Part shown: positions 44,302 to 54,572 of the stretch, one piece after another
Layout: each line of letters begins with the position of its first letter
How positions within the stretch are numbered: position 1 is the first letter of the stretch
Assembly: GCF_002153425.1 (NCBI RefSeq)
Contig: NZ_KZ119600.1
Span: 3,275,920-3,339,919 of the forward strand
DNA from: Litchfieldia alkalitelluris
Lineage (GTDB): Bacteria; Bacillota; Bacilli; Bacillales; Salisediminibacteriaceae
DNA length: 64,000 bases
Direction: 5' to 3'
Program-made: the position numbers and the translations under genes
Notes under the pieces: generated by a model
Seen by the model: the letters and a program-made list of their open reading frames with translations, nothing else
What the model was told of the DNA's origin: nothing
The model's database searches: none

Positions 44302-45567
44302 TTATAAATTTTTGATTAGTTCATCAGCGAATTCAGAGCACTTAACTTCTGTAGCACCATCCATTAGGCGTGCGAAGTCATAAGTGACAACTTTGCTACC
44401 AATTGTTTTATCCATTGAGTTTTCAACAAGGTCAGCTGCTTCTGTCCAACCTAAATGACGAAGCATTAACACACCAGAAAGTAAAACAGATGAAGGGTTA
44501 ACTTTATCTAAACCAGCATACTTAGGTGCTGTCCCGTGAGTAGCCTCGAAAATTGCATGTCCAGTATCATAGTTGATATTGGCACCTGGTGCAATTCCAA
44601 TTCCACCGACTTGAGCAGCTAATGCATCTGAGATATAATCTCCGTTTAAGTTCATCGTAGCAACCACATCAAATTCTTTTGGTCGGGTTAGGATTTGCTG
44701 TAAGAAAATATCTGCAATCGAATCTTTAACGATGATTTTGCCTTCAGCTTCCGCTTTTGATTGCGCTTCGTTTGCAGCATCTCTTCCTTTTTCTTCTACG
44801 ATCTTATCGTATTCAGCCCAAGTAAATACTTTATCACCGTATTCCTTCTCAGCTAATTCATACCCCCAATTTTTGAAGGCTCCTTCAGTAAATTTCATAA
44901 TATTCCCTTTATGTACAAGGGTTACACTCTTTTTCCCGTGCTCAATTGCATATTCAATAGCTGCTCGTACTAAACGGTGAGTTCCTTCTTCAGAAACTGG
45001 TTTAATACCAATTCCAGATGTTTCTGGAAAACGAATTTTAGTAGCACCCATTTCATTTTGTAAGAAGTCAATAAGTTTCTTCACTTCATCAGTGCCTTGT
45101 TGGTACTCAATACCAGCATAAATATCTTCAGAGTTTTCACGAAAAATCACCATATCCGTATCTTCTGGACGCTTAACAGGTGATGGAACACCTTCAAACC
45201 ATCTTACTGGTCGAAGACATGTATAAAGATCTAGCTCTTGGCGAAGAGCAACATTCAAAGAGCGAATCCCTCCACCAATTGGTGTAGTTAAAGGTCCTTT
45301 GATTCCGATAATATATTCGCGAATAGTATCAAGAGTTTCTGCTGGAAGCCATTCACCAGTTTGATTATAAGCTTTCTCACCAGCTAGTACCTCTTTCCAC
45401 TCGATACCTTTTTCCCCACTATAAGCCTTATCTACTGCAGCTTCTAAAACACGTGAAGCTGCTTTCCAAATATCCGGTCCAATTCCATCTCCTTCAATAA
45501 AAGGAATAATCGGATGATTTGGTACGTTTAATTCACCATTTTGTACTGTAATTTTTTGTCCTGCCAT
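44302..45567 (-). CDS. icd: Isocitrate dehydrogenase (NADP+)
   Basis: A 421-residue enzyme converting isocitrate to 2-oxoglutarate with NADPH production. [12 protein letters not shown] at the N-terminus, GGGIRSLN with the substrate Ser103, [17 protein letters not shown] and the metal-binding Asp segments ([18 protein letters not shown]) are all intact. Lys/Tyr residues for NADP follow in [14 protein letters not shown] precedes the ATG at a slightly long 11-nt spacer. It is second in the citZ-icd-mdh operon. Confidence 0.98.
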   Translation of the reverse strand: MAGQKITVQNGELNVPNHPIIPFIEGDGIGPDIWKAASRVLEAAVDKAYSGEKGIEWKEVLAGEKAYNQTGEWLPAETLDTIREYIIGIKGPLTTPIGGGIRSLNVALRQELDLYTCLRPVRWFEGVPSPVKRPEDTDMVIFRENSEDIYAGIEYQQGTDEVKKLIDFLQNEMGATKIRFPETSGIGIKPVSEEGTHRLVRAAIEYAIEHGKKSVTLVHKGNIMKFTEGAFKNWGYELAEKEYGDKVFTWAEYDKIVEEKGRDAANEAQSKAEAEGKIIVKDSIADIFLQQILTRPKEFDVVATMNLNGDYISDALAAQVGGIGIAPGANINYDTGHAIFEATHGTAPKYAGLDKVNPSSVLLSGVLMLRHLGWTEAADLVENSMDKTIGSKVVTYDFARLMDGATEVKCSEFADELIKNL

Positions 45568-45651
45568 GTTAATAAAAACCTCCTAATAAAATTCTTGTAT
45601 GATTACAGTAGGAAAGGGAGTCTCCTCCCTTTCTACGGTATAACTTATCTA

Positions 45652-46767
45652 TTATCTGTTATCTAATGGTACCCATTTTTGTCTTTCAGGACCAGTATAT
45701 TCAGCCCTTGGACGAATGAGGCGGTTATTTTCATATTGTTCTAGAATATGTGCAATCCACCCTGATACTCGGCTCACTGCAAAAATTGGTGTGAATAAAT
45801 CATGTTCAATACCTAAGCTGTGATAAACAGAGGCAGAATAGAAATCAACATTTGGCAATAATCCTTTTTCATTCGTTACAATATCATCTATTTTTACGCT
45901 CATGTCATACCATTTCGGCTCACCAGTAATACCTGTAAGCTGTCTTGACATTTCTTTTAGATGCTTTGCACGTGGATCTCCATTTTTATATACTCGATGA
46001 CCAAAGCCCATAATTTTTACTTTTCGGCTTAATGCATCTTTTATATAAGATTCGGCCTTATCAACTTCCCCAATTTCTGACAACATCTTCATTACTCTTT
46101 CATTTGCACCACCATGAAGTGGTCCCTTTAGGGCACCGATAGCAGATACTATGCCAGAATACATATCAGATAAAGTGGCAACGCAAACACGCGCTGTAAA
46201 GGTTGATGCATTTAATTCATGGTCAGCATGCAAAACTAATGCTTTATCAAGAGCCTCTACTGAAATTTCATCAGGCTCTTCTCCATTTAACATGTAAAGG
46301 AAGTTTGCAGCATATCCAAGGTCACCCCTTGGAGCCAATGGTTCCTTACCTTGGCGAATTCTTGCAAACCCAGTAACAATTGTTGAAATTTGAGCTTGAA
46401 GCTTTAATGCCTTCTTACGGTTTGAAGATTCACCCATATCATCAGCTTCTGCATCAAATAAAGCTAACTGTGAGATGGCAGTTCTTAGTGCAGCCATTGG
46501 ATGCACCTTACTGATTGGGTAGGATTTCATTTGTTCAAAGATTTCTTTTGGAACTTCCGCATATTCCCCTAACTCTTTTTTAAAGGTACTAAGCTCTTCC
46601 CTATTTGGAAGGCGATGATTCCACAGTAAGTATACTACCTCTTCAAAACTCGCATGTTCAGCTAAATCATCGATGTTGTATCCATGATAAGTTAACACTC
46701 CATCAATGATTGAGCTGACTCCTGATGTGGTTGCAACAACACCTTCTAGTCCTTTTGTTGTACTCAT
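45652..46767 (-). CDS. citZ: Citrate synthase
   Basis: A 371-residue type II-like citrate synthase of the short Gram-positive form. Active-site sequences are HADHELNASTFTAR, PLHGGANERV (His) and MGFGHRVYKNGDPRAKHLK, with Asp/Arg further on (SGWIAHILEQYENNRLIRPRAEY). AAAGGAGAGG precedes the ATG. It is first in the TCA operon, with a promoter about 200 nt upstream, a CcpA-type site in the leader and a palindrome at the -35. Confidence 0.98.
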   Translation of the reverse strand: MSTTKGLEGVVATTSGVSSIIDGVLTYHGYNIDDLAEHASFEEVVYLLWNHRLPNREELSTFKKELGEYAEVPKEIFEQMKSYPISKVHPMAALRTAISQLALFDAEADDMGESSNRKKALKLQAQISTIVTGFARIRQGKEPLAPRGDLGYAANFLYMLNGEEPDEISVEALDKALVLHADHELNASTFTARVCVATLSDMYSGIVSAIGALKGPLHGGANERVMKMLSEIGEVDKAESYIKDALSRKVKIMGFGHRVYKNGDPRAKHLKEMSRQLTGITGEPKWYDMSVKIDDIVTNEKGLLPNVDFYSASVYHSLGIEHDLFTPIFAVSRVSGWIAHILEQYENNRLIRPRAEYTGPERQKWVPLDNR

Positions 46768-46898
46768 ACCTACCTCTCCTTTACAAAAAAATTAAAGGGG
46801 TATTCTATATCTTTTACCCCCAAACAGCTTAGCTTGTAAGAAACTTTGCTAAAATACTTTCCTGAGAACGTGTTCTTTTCTGCACATACTCGATAAAA

Positions 46899-46912
46899 CG
46901 TAAGCGGTTACG
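46899..46912. promoter_or_regulatory. Probable CcpA cre site in the citZ leader
   Basis: CGTAAGCGGTTACG, near-palindromic, matches the cre core GTAARCGNTTAC apart from the outer bases. It lies about 65 bp downstream of the citZ promoter, where it could block elongation during growth on sugar. Confidence 0.65.
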
Positions 46913-46969
46913 AAAGATTAACTCAGGGTAAAGCAAGTTAACCTATGTATTTGTATTCATTTACAACTT

Positions 46970-46998
46970 ATTATACCATTTTTCACATTTTTGTGAAA
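46970..46998 (-). promoter_or_regulatory. citZ promoter with overlapping perfect inverted repeat
   Basis: TTCACA, 16-nt spacer, TATAAT on the minus strand. TTTCACA and TGTGAAA (46981-46998) form a perfect inverted repeat with a 4-bp centre covering the -35, a likely operator of unknown regulator. Confidence 0.65.
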
Positions 46999-47078
46999 TT
47001 TATTTTTCTTAAACAACCAAAAATTTAGACTTATGAAAGAATTTAAATTTGTTAGAATATTAAATTTAGCAATACTAT

Positions 47079-47552
47079 TTATCCACCTAATGAACTAAAA
47101 AAATCTACTATTTTCATAGCAGTATACGCAATTCCAGCACCTATTAAAGGGCCTACTGCTACTCCATTAAAAACAGCTACTGCAAGAATTGTACCAAACA
47201 CTAATGCAACAGTAATGTGAGGATCGGTTTTTAAAAGGTCAATACCACTTGCTGCAATGACAGCTACAAAAACACCGGATAACATCGCAATCCATGCGTA
47301 CGATGACTTTAGAGCCTGCTGCAAATCCTTAAATCCAATATCGCCTGTAACTATTGGAACTAGGACTGCGATTGTAATGATCGTCACACCTATACTAATC
47401 CCCTTTTGTTGCAAGTATGGGAAAACCTTTTCCCCTACTCCTATCCATTTAACTGCTAGCAAAAAACTGACTGCAATGATTAATGATTGATTTTTTGCAA
47501 ATATACCAATCATTAAAAGTATGATCATAAACAACGTTGGTCCAGTAAACAA
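47079..47552 (-). CDS. ytwI: DUF441 membrane protein YtwI
   Basis: A 157-residue protein with four to five hydrophobic segments. VTIITIAVLVPIVTGDIGFKDL and DPHITVALVFGTILAVAVFNGVAVGPLIGAGI are nearly identical to B. subtilis YtwI. No function is known. I used TTG at 47552 (GGAG at 8 nt upstream), which gives M-F-T as in relatives, rather than the GTG three codons earlier. It is upstream of citZ and divergent from ytvI. Confidence 0.88.
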   Translation of the reverse strand: MFTGPTLFMIILLMIGIFAKNQSLIIAVSFLLAVKWIGVGEKVFPYLQQKGISIGVTIITIAVLVPIVTGDIGFKDLQQALKSSYAWIAMLSGVFVAVIAASGIDLLKTDPHITVALVFGTILAVAVFNGVAVGPLIGAGIAYTAMKIVDFFSSLGG

Positions 47553-47652
47553 GCAATTCACTCCTCAGATGAATCTTTATTATTTTAACATAACAGTATA
47601 TTTATTATAAAACGATTCGCTCAAACAAAGCATGACCCTATTAAGAGATTTA

Positions 47653-47680
47653 GCATATTTTCAGATTACTCTCATATTCT
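47653..47680 (+). promoter_or_regulatory. Likely sigma-E promoter of ytvI
   Basis: GCATATT (perfect core), 13-nt spacer, CATATTCT (6 of 8). It fits mother-cell expression of a sporulation membrane protein. Confidence 0.55.
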
Positions 47681-47713
47681 GTACAAGGAAGCTTGTCTCT
47701 AGGGGGAACACCT

Positions 47714-48832
47714 ATGCAAAATACAACTGGCTATCAACGCCTCATTCGATTACTAACCGTTTTATTCTGGGTAATAGCTATTATTGGCTTTTCCTATGTT
47801 TTAATTGTTTATTTATATCCCTTCTTTATAGGGTTGATCATATCTTTTATTTTCATTCCTGCTGTGAATTTTATTGAGAAAAATTTCGGTTGGGGGAGGA
47901 CATCAGCTGTCTTTTCTGTCATCCTAGCTTTTATCGTGATATTTACTGCGGTCATCTCGTTATTAGTAGTTGAGATTGTGGCAGGTCTAAGTTATTTAAC
48001 GAAGGAACTCCCGCATTATATACAAGATGCATTTGAAAAAATACACCAATGGTTTGACTCTGTTATTATTCCAATTTATGAAGGAGCCCTCGCACTCACT
48101 TCTCAATTAAATACGGAACAGCAGACTACCATTCATCAATCAATTGAAAGACTTTTAGGAGATATAAGTGTTCGGTTAGGCAATATCGTACAAAACTTAC
48201 TAAACGGCTTGGCCGACTTCTTATTATCACTCCCAAACACCGTAACAGTTCTCTTTTTTGCTCTTTTAGGAGCCTTCTTTATAACTAAGGATTGGCCAGT
48301 CATGATTCAATGGATAGAGCAAAGGACTCCTAAAAAAGTTAAAATACTAGTAAATAAAATGATAAAGCAGTGGAAGCATGCCATTGTTGGTTATGCCCTA
48401 GCTCAACTCACCCTAGTATCCATTACGGGCATAATCGTTTATATTGGATTATTAATAATTGGTGTTGAATACGCCATTACAACTGCATTACTTATTGCAA
48501 TTGTGGACCTATTACCGTATTTAGGTACAGGCCTAGTTTTTATACCATGGATTATTTATGCTTTTGTATCGGGACATTGGCCCCTAACCATTGGTTTAGC
48601 CATTTTATATGCTGTTGTTATCATTCAAAGGCAACTGGCTGAACCAAAGGTTATGTCCAAACATATGGGTATTCCAACACTCGCGCTCTTGATCACTTTA
48701 TTTTCCTGCTATCAATTTTTTGGTATTTTTGGCTTGTTGATCGGACCTGCAATCCTTGTCTTCATCTTATCGATTATTAAAGCAGGTGTAATTGAGGAAG
48801 TTATAGGATATGTAAAAGGTTCACCTCGATAA
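47714..48832 (+). CDS. ytvI: Sporulation membrane protein YtvI (AI-2E transporter family)
   Basis: A 372-residue protein with about seven to eight hydrophobic segments. It has the AI-2E/PerM family architecture: a long extracytoplasmic amphipathic part in the first half (AFEKIHQWFDSVIIPIYEGAL) and DLLPYLGTGLVFIPWIIYAF with QRQLAEPKVMSKHMGIPTLALL in the second. YtvI is linked to sporulation; the transported substrate is unknown. I chose the ATG at 47714 behind GGGGGAACACC over one seven codons upstream. A sigma-E-like promoter precedes it. Confidence 0.88.
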   Translation: MQNTTGYQRLIRLLTVLFWVIAIIGFSYVLIVYLYPFFIGLIISFIFIPAVNFIEKNFGWGRTSAVFSVILAFIVIFTAVISLLVVEIVAGLSYLTKELPHYIQDAFEKIHQWFDSVIIPIYEGALALTSQLNTEQQTTIHQSIERLLGDISVRLGNIVQNLLNGLADFLLSLPNTVTVLFFALLGAFFITKDWPVMIQWIEQRTPKKVKILVNKMIKQWKHAIVGYALAQLTLVSITGIIVYIGLLIIGVEYAITTALLIAIVDLLPYLGTGLVFIPWIIYAFVSGHWPLTIGLAILYAVVIIQRQLAEPKVMSKHMGIPTLALLITLFSCYQFFGIFGLLIGPAILVFILSIIKAGVIEEVIGYVKGSPR

Positions 48833-48835
48833 AAG

Positions 48836-48872
48836 AAAATGCGCCAAGAAGCTTCTGCTTCGGCGCATTTAC
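48836..48872. terminator. Bidirectional terminator between ytvI and fxsA
   Basis: AAATGCGCC and GGCGCATTT pair, with an inner AGAAGC/GCTTCT stem. The fxsA stop codon lies within the right edge. Confidence 0.78.
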
Positions 48873-49270
48873 CATTTACGATTTGTATAGAAGATGACAT
48901 TCCCAGACTGGATACGCTTTTCAAAAATACGTCTTAAAAACCCTTTAAATATAGCCCTTGTCTGCGGGATTAATAAGAAAAACCCTATGGCATCTGTTAG
49001 GAATCCTGGTGTTAATAACACAACTCCACCAACTAATATACAAATCCCATCAAGTAAAACACTACTTGGAACTTGACCTTGTGAGGCTTGTAATTGGGCT
49101 GTACGGATCGCATTTAACCCCTCTTTTTTCGCCAAAGCTGCACCTAAAATTCCCGTTAAAATAATGAGAAGAATTGTAGCTGGAATTCCTATATAATTAC
49201 CTGCTAAAACTAAAACACCAATTTCCAAAGCTGGAACTATAATTAATAATAAAAAGAAAATACGGCCCAT
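48869..49270 (-). CDS. fxsA: FxsA family membrane protein
   Basis: A 133-residue membrane protein. GRIFFLLLIIVPALEIGVLV, then GIPATILLIILTGILGAALAKKEGL and GGVVLLTPGFLTDAIGFFLLIPQTR, define the FxsA family. E. coli FxsA affects phage exclusion when overexpressed; the Bacillus role is unknown. I used the ATG at 49270, which starts the conserved region, over a longer frame. It lies downstream of the pyk terminator. Confidence 0.92.
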   Translation of the reverse strand: MGRIFFLLLIIVPALEIGVLVLAGNYIGIPATILLIILTGILGAALAKKEGLNAIRTAQLQASQGQVPSSVLLDGICILVGGVVLLTPGFLTDAIGFFLLIPQTRAIFKGFLRRIFEKRIQSGNVIFYTNRKW

Positions 49271-49351
49271 CACAATTCTTTCCCTTCTACATGTAAAATA
49301 ATGCACTTCTTCATTATAAGGGATGTTTTATTAGATCACAAAATGCAACAT

Positions 49352-49432
49352 AAAAAAGGTGGAACAAAGTAGTGTTTAAGTGAAGTTGAATGAACGATAA
49401 CTTCAATTTTTCTACAATGTTCCAACCTATAT
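49352..49432. terminator. Terminator of pyk
   Basis: GGTTGGAACA (minus) pairs with TGTTCCACC, inner arms TTGAAGT/ACTTCA, then T residues. Similar in layout to the other GGGACA/GGAACA terminators in the window. Confidence 0.68.
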
Positions 49433-49442
49433 ATATACTCTA

Positions 49443-51197
49443 TTACAGTACTCTAGCTTGTCCTTTATAGATGTTACCGTGGCTACCATCAACGGTAATT
49501 TCTTCCCCATCAACAAGAATGCTAGTCGCTTTATCAACACCTACAATTACTGGAATACCTAAGCTAAGCCCAACAACTGCAGCATGGGAAGTAAGACCAC
49601 CTTGCTCAGTGATAACAGCACTTGCTTTTTCAAAAGCGGCCATCATGTCACGGTCAGTGCTTGTAGTTACTAAAATGTCACCCTCGTTAACCTTTTCTAA
49701 TGCCTCTGCAGCTGTTTTTGCAATAACTACTTTACCAGTTGCTGATTTTCTTCCTAAACCTTGTCCTTTCGCTGCAACTTCACCTACAACATGTACTTTC
49801 ATAATGTTTGTAGTACCTGTTTCGTTAATTGGTACACCAGCAGTAATGACAACTAAGTCACCGCGTTTTACAAGGCCTGATTTTAATCCCCCATCAATCG
49901 ATTGTTGTAGCATTTCATCTGTTGTATTCGCTTTTTCTCCTAATTGTGGATACACTCCCCAAGAAAGAGCTAAAGAACGACATACACGCTCGCTGCTCGT
50001 AATGGCAACGATAGCAGATTGTGGACGATATTTAGAGACCATTTTCGCAGTATATCCGCTTTCTGTAGCAGTTACAATTGCTGCTGCACTTAAGTTTAAT
50101 GCAGTATGGGATACTGATTGGCTAATTGCATCCGTAATTGTATGTTCACTCTCTTTTGATCTTTTGCGAAGGATATCATCATATTTTAATGCTGTTTCTG
50201 TTTTCAATGCGATATTGCTCATAGTTTGAACAGATTCTACCGGATAATTACCAGCAGCTGTTTCTCCAGAAAGCATAATTGCATCTGTACCATCAAAGAT
50301 AGCATTCGCTACGTCACTAGCTTCAGCACGAGTAGGACGTGGGTTGCGCTGCATCGAGTCAAGCATTTGTGTAGCAGTAATGACTGGCTTTCCTAATTTG
50401 TTACATTTTTTAATGAGCTCTTTTTGAACTAAAGGTACATCTTCAGCTGGAATTTCTACCCCAAGGTCTCCACGGGCAACCATAAGGCCGTCAGATACTT
50501 CAAGAATTTCATCAATATTATCTACACCCTCTTGGTTTTCAATCTTAGGGATGATTTGAATGTGCCCAGCACCATGCTTTTCTAATAGTTCACGGATTTC
50601 AAGTACATCACTTGCACGACGCACAAAAGATGCTGCAATGTAATCTACATCTTGTTCAATACCAAATACGATATCGTTTGCATCCTTTTCTGTAATACCA
50701 GGAAGTTGAACACTTACACCAGGAACGTTAACACCTTTTTTATTTTTTAAAGTCCCACTATTAACAACTTTCGTAGTAAGTTCATCTTTTCCTACTTCTG
50801 TTACTTTTAGTTCGATAAGTCCGTCATCAAGAAGAATCGTAGAACCAACTTGAACATCTTCTACTAATCGAGGGTATGTGATAGAGAACTTCTCCGCAGT
50901 CCCTACAACTTCAGTCATAGAGATTTTTACAGTTGTTCCTTGTACTAATTCCACTGCCCCACCTTCAACCGTTTGAGTACGGATTTCAGGGCCTTTTGTA
51001 TCTAATAAGATTGCAACAGTTTTTCCTAGTTCTTTTGCAGCTGAGCGAATGTTTTTAATTCTCGCACCATGCTCTTCGTAATCACCATGGGAAAAGTTAA
51101 GGCGTGAAACATTCATACCTGCTTTCATTAAATCTGTTAACTGTTCAATACTCTCACTTGCTGGTCCAATCGTACATACAATTTTAGTTTTTCTCAC
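49443..51197 (-). CDS. pyk: Pyruvate kinase with C-terminal PEP-utilising domain
   Basis: A 584-residue enzyme making pyruvate and ATP from PEP. N-terminal [37 protein letters not shown], the catalytic [15 protein letters not shown] and [11 protein letters not shown] and ATQMLDSM form the active site. Beyond the usual 475 residues a Bacillus-type PEP-utilising domain is fused ([42 protein letters not shown]), as in B. subtilis. The start is GTG with GGAGGATAAAGAA upstream. A weak terminator separates it from pfkA. Confidence 0.98.
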   Translation of the reverse strand: MRKTKIVCTIGPASESIEQLTDLMKAGMNVSRLNFSHGDYEEHGARIKNIRSAAKELGKTVAILLDTKGPEIRTQTVEGGAVELVQGTTVKISMTEVVGTAEKFSITYPRLVEDVQVGSTILLDDGLIELKVTEVGKDELTTKVVNSGTLKNKKGVNVPGVSVQLPGITEKDANDIVFGIEQDVDYIAASFVRRASDVLEIRELLEKHGAGHIQIIPKIENQEGVDNIDEILEVSDGLMVARGDLGVEIPAEDVPLVQKELIKKCNKLGKPVITATQMLDSMQRNPRPTRAEASDVANAIFDGTDAIMLSGETAAGNYPVESVQTMSNIALKTETALKYDDILRKRSKESEHTITDAISQSVSHTALNLSAAAIVTATESGYTAKMVSKYRPQSAIVAITSSERVCRSLALSWGVYPQLGEKANTTDEMLQQSIDGGLKSGLVKRGDLVVITAGVPINETGTTNIMKVHVVGEVAAKGQGLGRKSATGKVVIAKTAAEALEKVNEGDILVTTSTDRDMMAAFEKASAVITEQGGLTSHAAVVGLSLGIPVIVGVDKATSILVDGEEITVDGSHGNIYKGQARVL

Positions 51198-51261
51198 TTC
51201 TTTATCCTCCTCAAAATACTTTCCATACTATAATCTATATTTTACTATTCTTCAAAATCCC

Positions 51262-51302
51262 ATACAAAAGCCAGGACAAAACGTTACGTGTCCTAGCTCT
51301 TC
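51262..51302 (-). terminator. Partial terminator between pfkA and pyk
   Basis: AGCTAGGACA and TGTCCTGGCT pair on the minus strand, followed by TTTTG. It may lower read-through from pfkA into pyk. Confidence 0.5.
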
Positions 51303-51394
51303 TGGAAAAGCGCTGTTCATTTCATGAATCATAACCAATTCAAGCATAATCAACACGTGAAGAAAAAGTTTACATCCGTTTAAAGCTTATTATT

Positions 51395-52366
<972 letters not shown>

Positions 52367-52443
52367 TTATATACAACTATGTATTTTAATATGTGTTTAA
52401 AATACCATTTTCATTTATTAAAAACAATAGACATTCCGTGTCA

Positions 52444-52473
52444 TTTAAAAAGCTTTCCCGTTTTCGGGAAAGC
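52444..52473 (-). terminator. Terminator of accDA
   Basis: GCTTTCCCG and CGGGAAAGC pair around a 4-nt loop, followed by TTTTT on the minus strand. Confidence 0.84.
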
Positions 52474-52480
52474 AAACTCC

Positions 52481-53458
52481 TTATTCCACAGGTGTGACAT
52501 CGCTTACATGGTTATATTCTCCAATATTTTTAAATTTTTCGTAACGTTTTTGAACAAGGGTAATTCCGTCGAAATCCCTTAGAACTTGTAAGGACTTTTC
52601 TAAATATTCTCTTATTTCTCCAGCTTGTTTATCCACATCACGATGGGCTCCTCCCCTTATTTCAGGGATGACGCCATCGATTAATCCAAGCTCAAATAAA
52701 TCTGGAGCAGTGATTTTCATCGTTTCTGCTGCACGCTTTGCCTGTGAAGAGTCTTTCCAAAGTAATGCTGCAGCCCCTTCAGGAGAGATAACTGAGTAAG
52801 TGGAATTTTCTAGCATATAAATGTGGTCACCTACACCTAAAGCTAAGGCTCCACCACTGCCCCCTTCACCAATAACAATACATATAATAGGAACTTTTAG
52901 ACCTGCCATTTCTATTAAGTTTCTTGCTATGGCTTCACTTTGGCCCCGCTCTTCGGACTCAATCCCAGGATCCGCTCCTTTTGTGTCTATAAAACATATA
53001 ACAGGCCTCTTAAATTTTTCAGCTTGCTTCATCAAACGAAGGGCCTTGCGGTAACCTTCTGGATGAGGCATACCAAAATTTCTTTTTATATTCTCTTTCG
53101 TTGCTTTGCCACGTTGGTGTCCAATAATGGTCACAGGCTTCCCTTGAAATCTCCCTATTCCACCTACTATCGCTTTATCATCACCATACAAACGATCACC
53201 ATGGAATTCTAGGAAGTCTGTAAATAGCCTATCAATGTAATCAAGTGAAGTAGGACGTTTACTATGTCTAGCAATTTGGACTCTTTCCCAAGGATTTAAA
53301 TTCCCATATATATCCTTTTCCAGTTGTTCTAATCGTCCTTCAAGTTTTTCAATTTCACCAGACAAATCTATCCCCTTTTCCGTAGTAAAGGTCTTTAACT
53401 CAGCTATTTTATTTTTCAACTCAATGATAGGTTTTTCAAAAGGTAGTTGATCAACCAT
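52481..53458 (-). CDS. accA: Acetyl-CoA carboxylase carboxyltransferase alpha subunit
   Basis: A 325-residue subunit that, with AccD, moves CO2 from biotin to acetyl-CoA. An N-terminal coiled coil (about 1-55) precedes the crotonase-like core: [47 protein letters not shown] and [17 protein letters not shown]. One highly conserved segment deviates: the usual GAYPG with E-E-R-G-Q is here GADPG followed by IESEERGQ (Asp163 in place of Tyr). It starts 3 nt after accD, in operon order. Confidence 0.97.
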   Translation of the reverse strand: MVDQLPFEKPIIELKNKIAELKTFTTEKGIDLSGEIEKLEGRLEQLEKDIYGNLNPWERVQIARHSKRPTSLDYIDRLFTDFLEFHGDRLYGDDKAIVGGIGRFQGKPVTIIGHQRGKATKENIKRNFGMPHPEGYRKALRLMKQAEKFKRPVICFIDTKGADPGIESEERGQSEAIARNLIEMAGLKVPIICIVIGEGGSGGALALGVGDHIYMLENSTYSVISPEGAAALLWKDSSQAKRAAETMKITAPDLFELGLIDGVIPEIRGGAHRDVDKQAGEIREYLEKSLQVLRDFDGITLVQKRYEKFKNIGEYNHVSDVTPVE

Positions 53459-53461
53459 CGA

Positions 53462-54319
53462 TTATTCCTCCCCATTGGGATAATGAAGTGCTAAAATAGT
53501 CCCTAAAGTCTCTTTTAGATTATGACGTGATACAACCTGATCCAATTGACCATGTTCTAGTAAAAATTCAGCTGTTTGGAAATCATCCGGAAGCTTCTGT
53601 CTAATCGTTTGTTCAATAATCCTTCGTCCTGCAAAACCAATCAGAGCACCTGGTTCTGCAATATTAATATCTCCAAGAGAAGCAAAACTCGCCGATACTC
53701 CACCAGTTGTCGGATGAGTCAACACGCTAATAAAAAGCAATCCTTTTTCATGTAACTGATTTAAAGCAGCGCTAGTTTTTGCCATCTGCATTAAGCTAAA
53801 GACACCTTCCTGCATACGAGCACCACCTGATGCTGCAAACATAATAAAAGGCTTGTCTCCTTCAATAGCCCTTTCAATAGCTCTAGTTATTTTTTCACCT
53901 ACGACTGAACCCATACTTCCCATTCTAAACCTAGCATCCATTACACCAATGACAGTCGGTATACCATTAATAGTACCTTCACCAGTAACTACGGCCTCAT
54001 TTAATTTCGTCTTTTCTCGGTCTTGAGCCGATTTTTCTAGATAAGATGGGAATTCGAGTGGGTCCTTTGCAATCATATCAGCATCAAACTCCTGGAAGCT
54101 ACCTGGATCAAGGGTGAGCTCAAGTCGTTCATAACTAGATAACCGATGATGATAGTCACAACCTTCGCACACTAAATTATTTTTCTTCAATTCTTTAATG
54201 TACATAATAGTTTTACACTGTGGGCATTTAGTCATCAAACCCTCCGGAACTTCTTGTTTTGCCTGCTCAGAAGGTATAGTTGCATACTTTTTCTTTTTTG
54301 AAAATATGTCCCTTAACAC
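53462..54319 (-). CDS. accD: Acetyl-CoA carboxylase carboxyltransferase beta subunit
   Basis: A 285-residue subunit with the N-terminal four-Cys zinc ribbon (Cys32, Cys35, Cys51, Cys54) that can bind mRNA or DNA in E. coli AccD. The core shows [29 protein letters not shown] and [18 protein letters not shown], the biotin/CoA site. The start is GTG behind AGAGGTGAG. It leads the accDA operon, which has its own promoter and a FapR-type box upstream. Confidence 0.98.
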   Translation of the reverse strand: MLRDIFSKKKKYATIPSEQAKQEVPEGLMTKCPQCKTIMYIKELKKNNLVCEGCDYHHRLSSYERLELTLDPGSFQEFDADMIAKDPLEFPSYLEKSAQDREKTKLNEAVVTGEGTINGIPTVIGVMDARFRMGSMGSVVGEKITRAIERAIEGDKPFIMFAASGGARMQEGVFSLMQMAKTSAALNQLHEKGLLFISVLTHPTTGGVSASFASLGDINIAEPGALIGFAGRRIIEQTIRQKLPDDFQTAEFLLEHGQLDQVVSRHNLKETLGTILALHYPNGEE

Positions 54320-54360
54320 GATCTCACCTCTCTATTTGAAAAAAATATGTAAATGAAAGA

Positions 54361-54425
54361 AGAAAAGCACAAGCGCCTTTGGACACGATAGAAGTCCCCC
54401 GCGGCTAATAGGAGCTAGAGCTAAA
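54361..54425. repeat. Remnant of a dispersed Bacillus intergenic repeat in the accD leader
   Basis: AAAAGCACAAGCGCCTTTGG, then AGTCCCCCGCGGCTAATAGG and AGCTAGAGC, resembles a common GC-rich intergenic repeat of Bacillaceae as I recall it. Its base composition differs from the AT-rich surroundings. Confidence 0.45.
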
Positions 54426-54508
54426 CATGAATTTGCTGAGCTTTTTTCATTCATATCTCTTAAATTAGTTCACAATATAAAGAATATAAATATAATTCCC
54501 TATTTTGC

Positions 54509-54537
54509 ATCATACACTTTTATTAACTCATATTCAA
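54509..54537 (-). promoter_or_regulatory. Sigma-A promoter of accDA
   Basis: TTGAAT, 17-nt spacer, TATGAT on the minus strand, between gntR and accD. It gives a leader of about 180 nt. Confidence 0.65.
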
Positions 54538-54545
54538 GGCTACTA

Positions 54546-54562
54546 TTAGTACTAGGTACTAA
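54546..54562 (-). promoter_or_regulatory. FapR-type operator of accDA
   Basis: The minus strand reads TTAGTACCTAGTACTAA, a perfect 7-bp inverted repeat with 3-bp centre. It matches the FapR box of fatty-acid and phospholipid genes. It lies 9 bp upstream of the accDA -35. Confidence 0.8.
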
Positions 54563-54572
54563 CAAATTGTTC

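Noticed and set aside
46981-46998. Rex (redox) operator at citZ
   Set aside because: Rex sites have TGTGA...TCACA orientation with a longer centre; here the arms are TCACA...TGTGA, the reverse order.
49471-50229. 252-codon frame antisense to pyk
   Set aside because: It mirrors the pyk codons, has no ribosome-binding site and no recognisable domain; it is a shadow of a highly conserved gene.
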